Below, one piece after another: positions 1 to 6,719 of a stretch of 64,000 nucleotides of DNA. Origin of the DNA: Chloroflexota bacterium (lineage in GTDB: Bacteria; Chloroflexota; Limnocylindria; P2-11E); assembly GCA_027310565.1 (NCBI GenBank), contig DAIDAP010000030.1:83074-147073 (forward strand), read 5' to 3'. How positions within the stretch are numbered: position 1 is the first letter of the stretch; every line of letters starts with the position of its first letter. Made by a program: the position numbers and the translations under genes. The notes below the pieces were generated by a model. It had not been told where the DNA came from and searched no databases. It saw nothing but the letters and a program-made list of their open reading frames with translations.

Positions 1-2
1 AC

Positions 3-143
3 GACCGCGTGACGATCGTGTCGCCTGGGCAGGGCATCGCGAGCGGCGACTACCTCGTGCGCTCCATCCGCGCCGACCAGACCGCGGCCGACGGGACGTA
101 CCTCACGGTGCTCGTGCTCGAGCCGTACTCGGCGGACTACTGA
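3..143 (+). CDS. C-terminal fragment of a phage structural protein (5' partial)
   Basis: Reading frame 3 is open from the window edge to TGA at 141-143 and gives 46 residues (begins DRVTIVSPGQG, ends EPYSADY). Only the C terminus is present, so no family can be assigned; the short beta-rich sequence and the position directly before tail-fibre-like genes suggest a tail or baseplate component. The stop overlaps the next start codon by one base (TGATG), which supports real, coupled translation in a structural operon. Confidence 0.55.
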   Translation, partial: DRVTIVSPGQGIASGDYLVRSIRADQTAADGTYLTVLVLEPYSADY

Positions 144-874
144 TGGCGGGGTCGAGCGAGCGCCCCGAGCTGCTGGTGACGCTGCTGCGCGAGGCGATCG
201 AGCGCAGCCGCCTGAAGGGCATCACCGCGCAGACGCTGAGCTACGTCCCCGGCAGCGGCGTCCTCGACGTCGACACCTCGCTCTGGGTCCCGCGCGTGCT
301 CTCGGCGAAGGGCGACGTCCTCGGCTTCGACGGCACGGGGTACGTCCGCGTGCCGGTCTCGACGAACGGGGAGCCGCTGATCGCAGACAGCGCGACTGCG
401 GCGGGCGTGCGCTTCGGCGAGATGCCGCCGGCGGCGATCGACCAGACCGGCGCGAGCCCAGGCGATGCGCTCGTCGCTGGCGCGACCGCGGCCGCGCTCG
501 TCCCGCAGTACGCCGACGTCGAGATCATCCTCAACGCTGGCGGGGCGGTCGTGCCCCAGGCGCAGGTCAAGATGGACATCGAGATCCCCTTCGCTGCGGA
601 CGTCGTCGGCTGGCACCTGTACGCGGACGTCGTGACGACGACGCGCATCGACCTGTGGCTCGATAGCTACGCGAACTTCCCGCCGACCGCGGCGGACACG
701 ATGCCCGGGGCGGACGCGAACAAGCCGCAGCTCGCCGCCGCGGTCGCGGCGGCCGGCGGCGTCGCGGGCTGGTCGAAGACGCAGATCGCCGCGGGCGACA
801 TCCTCCGCGTCCACCTCGACACCAACAGCGCGGGCGCGCTGCTGACCTGCGCCGTGAAGCTGCGGAAGCGCTGA
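143..874 (+). CDS. Phage virion/tail-fibre-like protein
   Basis: 243 aa, start ATG overlapping the previous stop. The C-terminal part (about residues 150-243) carries a pattern I know from many phage tail-fibre or receptor-binding tips: a W-x-LYAD segment, then DLWLDSYANFPPTAADTM and a K-P-x-L stretch, ending in a beta-strand pair; in this family it forms a jelly-roll-like binding domain. The N-terminal 40 residues are helical and could attach to the virion. Function (host binding) is inferred from the motif and from the neighbouring virion genes, not shown directly. No signal peptide or membrane segment. Confidence 0.6.
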   Translation: MAGSSERPELLVTLLREAIERSRLKGITAQTLSYVPGSGVLDVDTSLWVPRVLSAKGDVLGFDGTGYVRVPVSTNGEPLIADSATAAGVRFGEMPPAAIDQTGASPGDALVAGATAAALVPQYADVEIILNAGGAVVPQAQVKMDIEIPFAADVVGWHLYADVVTTTRIDLWLDSYANFPPTAADTMPGADANKPQLAAAVAAAGGVAGWSKTQIAAGDILRVHLDTNSAGALLTCAVKLRKR

Positions 875-886
875 GGGAGGGACGTC

Positions 887-1939
887 ATGGCCTGCTTGTT
901 CATGGACTCGTTCGACCACTACGCGAACACGACGCAGATGCTGAAGAAGTGGACGTCGGTCTCGGGGAGCTCGACGATCCAGCCGAGCGCGGTCGGGCGC
1001 AACGGCACCAATGGCTTCCTCTCGCAGTCGGGCGCGAACGCCATCCAGCTCCCGGTGAAGGTCCTGCCGTCGACGTACGCGACGCTGATCATCGGGGTCG
1101 CCTTCCAGCCGCTCGCGTCGATGACCTCGGACTGCATCGTCCTGCAGCTGCGCGACGCGCTCGCGGGCGGCGAGCAGCTCTCGGTGCGCTTCCAGCGCTC
1201 GACGAACAAGCTCTATGTCTCGCGCAACGGCACCACGCTCGCGGTGGGCACCACGGTCCTCAGCTACGGCGTCTACTACTACGTCGAGCTCAAGGCGACG
1301 ATCCACAACACCGTCGGCGCGTACGAGGTCCATCTCAACAGCTCGGCCGAGCCGAACCTGACCGCGTCGGGTGTGAACACCCGCGGCATCGGGACCAACA
1401 ACTCCGCGGACTCGGTGTCGTGCGGCGGCGCGACCGGCACGAACGTCCCGAGCGCGTACTGGGACGACTTCTACTGCTGCGACACCAGCGGCTCGGTCAA
1501 CATCGACTTCCTCGGCGACGTCGCGATCCAGTGCCTGCTGCCGAACGGCGACGGCGCGAATCAGCAATGGACGCCGAGCAGCGGCACGACCCACTACACC
1601 CTCGTCGACGAGACCACCCCGAACGACGACACGGACTACGTCTCCGACGCGACCGCCGGCGATCGCGACACCTACACGTACGGCGACCTGCGCGCCGCGA
1701 CGGGGAACGTGCTGGCGGTGCAGGTGCTCATCTACGCGCGCAAGGACGATGCGGGCACTCGGCAGATCGCGCCGGTCGTGCGCATCTCGGGAACGAACTA
1801 CGACGGCGCGACGCTGCCCAACCTCGGGACGACCTACACCTGGTACCCGGCTCTCTATGAGACGAGCCCGGCGAGCGCGGCCGCGTGGACGGTGAGCGAG
1901 GTCAACGCCGCAGAGTTCGGCGTGAAGCTGGTCGCATAG
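887..1939 (+). CDS. Phage virion protein, lectin-like beta-rich
   Basis: 350 aa with a strong ribosome binding site (GAGGGAGGGACGTC before ATG). The first 200 residues (starting with an MDSFDHY motif, later a W-D-D-F segment) look like the concanavalin A-like domain common in phage minor tail proteins. The remaining 150 residues, rich in Thr, Asp and Tyr, form a second beta domain. Very low Lys and His, high Gly/Ser/Thr, as typical of secreted or virion-surface proteins. It sits between a tail-fibre-like gene and a repeat protein, so a role in the adsorption apparatus is the best inference. Confidence 0.6.
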   Translation: MACLFMDSFDHYANTTQMLKKWTSVSGSSTIQPSAVGRNGTNGFLSQSGANAIQLPVKVLPSTYATLIIGVAFQPLASMTSDCIVLQLRDALAGGEQLSVRFQRSTNKLYVSRNGTTLAVGTTVLSYGVYYYVELKATIHNTVGAYEVHLNSSAEPNLTASGVNTRGIGTNNSADSVSCGGATGTNVPSAYWDDFYCCDTSGSVNIDFLGDVAIQCLLPNGDGANQQWTPSSGTTHYTLVDETTPNDDTDYVSDATAGDRDTYTYGDLRAATGNVLAVQVLIYARKDDAGTRQIAPVVRISGTNYDGATLPNLGTTYTWYPALYETSPASAAAWTVSEVNAAEFGVKLVA

Positions 1940-1940
1940 C

Positions 1941-2195
1941 GTGGCCGCCCGCACTTCGCAAGAACCGGCCGAGCTCCTCGTCCAGCCGACGAGCGAGAAG
2001 GGCCGACTCTCGCAGGCGCCTGTCGAGGCGATGGTCCTGCCGACCGACGAGCGCGGGCGGCTCTCGCAGGAGCCGGTCGAGGTGATGGTCCGGCCGGCGA
2101 GCGAGAGCGCCCGCGCGTGCCAGGTCCTCGTCGAGGTGCTCACGCGCAAGCCACCGTCGGGCGGGTCGTACGCGTTCATCCTCGGGGCCGGCTGA
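1941..2195 (+). CDS. Small phage protein made of tandem 18-aa repeats
   Basis: 84 aa from a GTG start 2 bases after the previous stop. About three and a half copies of an 18-residue repeat can be read (SQEPAELLVQPTSEKGRL, SQAPVEAMVLPTDERGRL, SQEPVEVMVRPASESARA, then CQVLVEVLT). The same style of repeat (RLSQ-x-x-VEVL-x-x-P) occurs in many tail-region proteins of actinophage-like elements. The repeat is beta-strand prone and may be a fibre or linker segment. Function unknown; structural role inferred from the neighbours. Confidence 0.6.
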   Translation: MAARTSQEPAELLVQPTSEKGRLSQAPVEAMVLPTDERGRLSQEPVEVMVRPASESARACQVLVEVLTRKPPSGGSYAFILGAG

Positions 2196-2255
2196 GTCCG
2201 TGGCCGCGCTCGTGTCGGCTCGCTTCCGGCGCGCGACGGTAAGGATGTCGCTCCC

Positions 2256-2513
2256 ATGACGATCGATCAGTTCCTAGCCTCCGGTGCGACAGCGCTCACG
2301 CTTTCGCTCGCGTTCCTGTGGCTGCTCGTCACCGAGCGGATCGTGCCCAAGGGCCGCCTCGACGACGAGAAGGCGAGAACGGCGAAGGCCGAGGAGCGCG
2401 AGAGCCGCGCCATCGCGGGCTGGGAGCGCCAGACCGCAGCGACGGACAAGCTCGCGGTCGCGATCGACTCGTATCGAACGGCGGTGGAGGGCCGGCATGC
2501 GCCTTCGGCGTGA
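2256..2513 (+). CDS. Small membrane-anchored coiled-coil protein
   Basis: 85 aa. One N-terminal transmembrane helix (about residues 10-28, LTLSLAFLWLLV core) followed by a charged helical tail (residues 33-75) likely to form a coiled coil. Such proteins occur in phage lysis cassettes (holin- or spanin-like), and this one opens the group of small membrane proteins in front of the endolysin. No specific family recognised. The next small gene starts inside its last codons. Confidence 0.55.
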   Translation: MTIDQFLASGATALTLSLAFLWLLVTERIVPKGRLDDEKARTAKAEERESRAIAGWERQTAATDKLAVAIDSYRTAVEGRHAPSA

Positions 2514-2688
2514 ACTGCGTCGGCTCCTGCACCTCGACCGTCTCGAGGCCGAGACTCCCGAGGACCGCGCACGTCGCGAGCGCCTGGAGCGGCAGGAAGT
2601 GCGACACCGCCGCGCGCTCGAGCACGCCGAGCAGGTAATCGCCGAAGTGCGTCGCGCCCAGCGGCTCATCGAGGGGCATCGCTCGTGA
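2497..2688 (+). CDS. Small charged helical protein, overlapping gene
   Basis: 63 aa. The ORF track shows a longer frame from 2284, but the credible start is ATG 2497, which has GGAGGG 6 bases upstream; the upstream part of that frame is an Arg/Ser shadow of the previous gene. The protein is almost entirely helical and very rich in Arg/Glu (RARRERLERQ), without a membrane segment. It overlaps the preceding gene by 17 bases and the following one by 4 (GTGA). A cytoplasmic partner of the neighbouring membrane proteins is possible; function unknown. Confidence 0.5.
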   Translation: MRLRRELRRLLHLDRLEAETPEDRARRERLERQEVRHRRALEHAEQVIAEVRRAQRLIEGHRS

Positions 2689-3014
2689 ACCCCTTCGACC
2701 TCGTCGTCGCGATGTTCGTGCTGGCGCCGGCCGCCGGCATCGCGGCGACGGCGTATCTCTGGCACCTCTACCACTCGGACCCCGCGCGGCCGCGCTCGTG
2801 GCTCCTGCTTCTGCTCGCGCGCGGCGCGACCGCGGTGAACCTCGCTGCCCTCTACTTCGCCGCTCTCGCCGCGGCGCGCCTTCTGGGCACCGACATCCCG
2901 CGCTGGACCTTCGCCCCGACCGCGCTCGCGCTGCTCTTGCTTGAAGCCGTGCCCGTGTACGGCGCGGCGGTCATGTACGGCCGGGGCCGCGCAGAAGAAA
3001 GGAACAAGCGATGA
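2685..3014 (+). CDS. Small multi-pass membrane protein of the lysis region
   Basis: 109 aa with GTG start overlapping the previous stop (GTGA). Three hydrophobic segments are visible (about residues 5-27, 38-62, 75-95), ending in a positively charged tail. Size, topology and position right before the amidase-like gene fit a holin or holin-like accessory, but nothing specific is recognised, and 3765-4064 is an equally good holin candidate. Confidence 0.55.
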   Translation: MNPFDLVVAMFVLAPAAGIAATAYLWHLYHSDPARPRSWLLLLLARGATAVNLAALYFAALAAARLLGTDIPRWTFAPTALALLLLEAVPVYGAAVMYGRGRAEERNKR

Positions 3015-3751
3015 GGGCGCTCGTGCACCGCAGCCACCACTCGACCTCGCGTCCCGACGGCTGGAGCGGTGCGCCGGATGAGGCCCGCTACATCGGCGAG
3101 CTCGTCGACCGGCTCATCGCCGTCGCCGCGCCGCTCGGCGTCGACGTCGTCACCGTCGATGGCGACCTTCTCGACCACCCCGAGTTCGGTGATCCGACGT
3201 ACGAGGTGTTCTGGGCGCCGCACTACGAGAGCGACACGCATGGCTCGAGTGGCTCGGGCTGGTTCTGGGGCCGGGCCGCCCGCTCGCTGACTGGGACCGA
3301 GGACGACCGTCTCGGCGCGATCTTCGGGCGCCGCTACCGAGAGCTGACCTCATCGACTGGTGGCCCGCCGCAGCGTCAGGACTGGATGACCGTGAACGTC
3401 ACCGACTACTACGGCTTCCGCCTCGACCGCGCGGTGCCCGGGATCCTCACCGAGCTCGGGATTGGCGCGCCCGGCGCCGCGGACCACGACTGGCTCCGCG
3501 CGCACACCGACGACATCGCGCGCGTCATCGCGCTCTCGATCGCGGAGTACGGCGGCCTCTGGCCGCGAAGGGAGGTGGGCATGGACAGCGAACAGGAAGA
3601 GCGGCTCGTCGACGCGATAGTCGAGACCGGCAAGCAGGTCGCGGCGTCGGCCGCCGTGTACGCCGCGCGCGTGCAGCGTGGCCTCGACGTCGAGACCGGC
3701 AAGCCCTTCGACCCGACCACCACACCCGTCGATCCGCGCGTGCGCACTTGA
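3011..3751 (+). CDS. Endolysin-like N-acetylmuramoyl-L-alanine amidase (Amidase_3-like)
   Basis: 246 aa; starts ATG in a 4-base overlap. Features that fit the zinc amidase fold: an early His-rich strand (HRSHHS), a conserved-position Glu in DEARYIGELVDRL, a WAPHYES strand that could give the second zinc His, and a late G-I-L-T-E-L-G-I-G...DHDWLR segment resembling the end of Amidase_3 domains. Residues 190-246 are a helical tail that might bind the cell wall. It would cut the peptidoglycan stem peptide for host lysis. The assignment rests on motif placement and on the adjacent holin-like genes; the catalytic residues are not proven. Confidence 0.55.
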   Translation: MRALVHRSHHSTSRPDGWSGAPDEARYIGELVDRLIAVAAPLGVDVVTVDGDLLDHPEFGDPTYEVFWAPHYESDTHGSSGSGWFWGRAARSLTGTEDDRLGAIFGRRYRELTSSTGGPPQRQDWMTVNVTDYYGFRLDRAVPGILTELGIGAPGAADHDWLRAHTDDIARVIALSIAEYGGLWPRREVGMDSEQEERLVDAIVETGKQVAASAAVYAARVQRGLDVETGKPFDPTTTPVDPRVRT

Positions 3752-3764
3752 AGGGAGACTCCAC

Positions 3765-4064
3765 ATGGACACGACACAGACCATCGCGCTCGCCATCGCC
3801 GGCGTCGTGCTCCCGGTCGTCCAGGAGAAGATCGCGGGCGCGAAGATCGAAGGACCGCCCGCGGTCTGGCTGAACTTCGCTGCCGCCGTCGCGATTGCGA
3901 TCACCGCGACCGCGCTCTCGGGCGGGCTCGGCCCATACGACCTCAGCGACCCCACCGCGTTCGTCGCCGCGATGCTCGGCAAGGCCGCCGGCATCTTCGC
4001 GCTCTCGCAGATCGTCTTCCACTCGGCTCAGCCGGTGGTCGCGAAGATCGGCGGAACTGCCTGA
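3765..4064 (+). CDS. Putative phage holin
   Basis: 99 aa. The ORF track begins at 3678, but ATG 3765 has a good ribosome binding site (AAGGGAG) 13 nt after the amidase stop, and the upstream codons are a shadow. Two hydrophobic helices (about residues 5-25 and 34-53) are separated by a short charged linker with K-I-x-G-P-P, and a third weak segment follows. Length, topology and the place right after the endolysin-like gene fit a class II/III-type holin. It ends the lysis block; what follows is the accessory island. Confidence 0.55.
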   Translation: MDTTQTIALAIAGVVLPVVQEKIAGAKIEGPPAVWLNFAAAVAIAITATALSGGLGPYDLSDPTAFVAAMLGKAAGIFALSQIVFHSAQPVVAKIGGTA

Positions 4065-4193
4065 AGCTGCCCTCGTGCGCCACGCTCCATGCCCGACCAA
4101 CTTTCCCGATTGGACCGTGGGAGGGACAATTCGGGCTGCTAGCCTGACATCCGATCCGATCGCGGGACCTGGCGATGTGGGAGGGAAGGCGCG

Positions 4194-6719
4194 ATGCCGC
4201 GTCGCCGAAACTCAGTGGCCGCCCCCGAACAGAAAGCGGTCGAGCAATACGAACACCGCGAGAAGAGACGAGCGAACAACCCGCCAGTAGGGCTCGTGAC
4301 CCCCGAGAGCGACCGCGACGAGCCGAGGAAGCCCTACGCCTATGACCCCCATTTGGATCCCCGCCTGGACTGGGCGGGAAAGGCTGAGCGAGCCTCGTTC
4401 GACGTTCCGACCGTCTCACTCCACGTCCATGAGCGCATCGACCCGAGGACGATCCTCGACGCTGTCCGAAGCAAGGAGACAGGCCCGATCCAGGCCTCGC
4501 TCTTCGATCTGCCTGCGGAGAATCCGCCGCTGCGCGAGGCCCTCGACTTCTACAAGCATCCGCATGGGTGGTCGAACCGGCTGATTGCCGGCGACTCGCT
4601 TCTCGTCATGAACTCACTCCTGGAGAAGGAAGAGCTGGCGGAGCAGGTACAGACCATTTACATCGACCCACCCTACGGCGTGCGGTATGGCTCGAACTTC
4701 CAGCCCTTTGTTAGCCAGCGTGACGTTCACGATGGGCGCGACAGCGACCTAACGCGCGAGCCGGAGACCATTCGTGCGTTCCGCGACACGTGGGAGCTTG
4801 GTTTGCATTCGTATCTCTCGTATCTACGCGACCGGCTGCTGTTGTCGCGGCAGCTGCTTCACGCCAGCGGTTCGGTATTCGTCCAGATCGGGGTCGACAA
4901 CCTCCACCACGTTCGGGAGCTGATGGACGAGGTATTCGGGTCCCTGAATAGCTGTGGAGTGATCGTTCTTCAGAAGACCAGCGGCCAGACGTCAGAGCTG
5001 CTTCCCTCGGTCGCCGACTACTTGCTGTGGTACGCGAAAGACCGCAAGCAGGTGAAGTACCGACAGCTCTATCTCGAAAAGGAGCTCGGAGTCGCGGGAT
5101 CGGCGAACTATGACTTCGTTCTCCTCGCTGACGGCACGTCGCGTCGACTGACACGCGAAGAGAAGGAAGACACCGCGACTCTTCCAAGTGGATCTCGCGT
5201 GTTCCGGCGTGGCGACCTCACATCTCAGGGCTTCCGACAGAAGACGACGGTTCCCTACACGTTCCAGGGGAAGACTTATCACCCGGGCGCCAGTGCCAAC
5301 TGGAAGACGACTGTGGCCGGACTCGATCGTCTGGCAGAGCTCGGACGAATCGACATCGAAGGTAACCGCATCGCTTATCGGCGCTTCTTCGAAGACTTTC
5401 CTGTCTATCCATTGACCAACGTGTGGACTGATACGGGCACGGGCGGATTCCAGGACCCGAAGATCTTCGTGGTCCAGACTGCGACGAAGATCGTCGCACG
5501 CTGCATCTTGATGACTACTGATCCCGGCGATCTCGTGCTCGATCCCACGTGCGGATCGGGGACTACGGCATACGTCGCGGAGCAGTTTGGTCGTCGATGG
5601 ATCACCTGTGACACCTCGCGCGTCGCGATCACTCTCGCGAAGCAACGCTTGATGACGGCCGCTTTCTACTACTACCAGCTCCAGCGGCTCGATGAAGGTG
5701 TGGCGAGCGGCTTTCGGTACAAGACCGTGCCTCACATCACGCTCGGGGGGCTTGCCAATCGGGAGCCACCGGGCGAGGAGGTGCTCTACGACCAGCCGCT
5801 CGTCGACAAGTCCAAGCTGCGCGTCGCCGGTCCGTTCACGGTGGAGGCCGTGCCCGCGCCTGTGGTGCGGCCTGTCGACGACCTCCCCGAAGCGCCGCCG
5901 GACGATGCGTCTGTGGCGCGGAGCGGCCAGACGCTCCGGCAGGCGGAGTGGCGCGCGCACCTGCTGCGCGCCGGGATCAGAGGACGAGCAGGGGCGATGG
6001 TCGAGTTCTCGCGCATCGAGCCGCAAGGCGGCACCCGTTATCTGAACGCTGTCGGTGAGACGAAGGAGGCGAAGCCGCAGGCCGTCGCGATCTCCTTCGG
6101 ACCCGAGCACGCTCCTCTCGAGCAGCGCCAGGTGGAGCTCGCGTGGGAGGAGGCGCGCGGTCTGAGTCCGAGGCCGGACGTCCTCGTGTTCGCCGCGTTC
6201 CAGTTCGACCCCGAGGCTGCGAAGGATATCGACGAGCTCGATCCGAAGAGGACGGGGATGACCTTCTTGCGCGTGCAGATGGATCCGGACCTGCTTGTCG
6301 ACGACCTGCGCAAGAAGAGCGCGGCCGATCACAGCTTCTGGCTCATCGGTCAGCCGGACGTCCAACTGCGGCGGGAGAACGGCAAGTTCACGGTCGAGGT
6401 CGCTGGCTTCGACTACTACGACCCGCGGTCGGGAGCCATCGACTCCGGCGACACCTCGAAGATCGCCATGTGGTTGCTCGACACTGACTACGACGGTCGC
6501 AGCCTGCTGCCGCGTCAGGTGTTCTTCCCGATGGCCGGCGAGAAGGACGGCTGGTCCAAGCTCGCAAAGGATCTCAAGGCTGCTGTCGATGAGACCCTCC
6601 TCGAGGCCTATCGCGGCACCACCTCGCTTCCGTTCGAGGCCGGGGGGCACAAGCGCGCTGCCGTGAAGATCGTTGACGATCGCGGCATCGAGAGTCTCAA
6701 GCTGTTGGAGCTCGCGTAG
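4194..6719 (+). CDS. Type III-like site-specific adenine DNA methyltransferase (Mod)
   Basis: 841 aa. Catalytic motif IV DPPY lies at residues 158-161 and the AdoMet-binding motif DPTCGSGTT at about 450, i.e. the beta-group order (catalytic motif first) used by type III Mod enzymes. A central region of about 250 residues between them is the expected target-recognition part; the C-terminal 300 residues are an extra domain. It should methylate N6 of adenine in its recognition sequence, protecting host DNA and forming the complex with Res. The gene overlaps res by one base (TAGTG). Its codon use is visibly less GC-biased than the phage structural genes, suggesting separate acquisition. 130 bases upstream are non-coding. 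Confidence 0.85.
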   Translation: MPRRRNSVAAPEQKAVEQYEHREKRRANNPPVGLVTPESDRDEPRKPYAYDPHLDPRLDWAGKAERASFDVPTVSLHVHERIDPRTILDAVRSKETGPIQASLFDLPAENPPLREALDFYKHPHGWSNRLIAGDSLLVMNSLLEKEELAEQVQTIYIDPPYGVRYGSNFQPFVSQRDVHDGRDSDLTREPETIRAFRDTWELGLHSYLSYLRDRLLLSRQLLHASGSVFVQIGVDNLHHVRELMDEVFGSLNSCGVIVLQKTSGQTSELLPSVADYLLWYAKDRKQVKYRQLYLEKELGVAGSANYDFVLLADGTSRRLTREEKEDTATLPSGSRVFRRGDLTSQGFRQKTTVPYTFQGKTYHPGASANWKTTVAGLDRLAELGRIDIEGNRIAYRRFFEDFPVYPLTNVWTDTGTGGFQDPKIFVVQTATKIVARCILMTTDPGDLVLDPTCGSGTTAYVAEQFGRRWITCDTSRVAITLAKQRLMTAAFYYYQLQRLDEGVASGFRYKTVPHITLGGLANREPPGEEVLYDQPLVDKSKLRVAGPFTVEAVPAPVVRPVDDLPEAPPDDASVARSGQTLRQAEWRAHLLRAGIRGRAGAMVEFSRIEPQGGTRYLNAVGETKEAKPQAVAISFGPEHAPLEQRQVELAWEEARGLSPRPDVLVFAAFQFDPEAAKDIDELDPKRTGMTFLRVQMDPDLLVDDLRKKSAADHSFWLIGQPDVQLRRENGKFTVEVAGFDYYDPRSGAIDSGDTSKIAMWLLDTDYDGRSLLPRQVFFPMAGEKDGWSKLAKDLKAAVDETLLEAYRGTTSLPFEAGGHKRAAVKIVDDRGIESLKLLELA

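Noticed and set aside
137-2257. 706-aa minus-strand ORF across the phage virion genes
   Set aside because: Arg/Val/Asp-rich antisense shadow typical of high-GC DNA; the plus strand carries four well-formed genes with ribosome binding sites and overlapping junctions.
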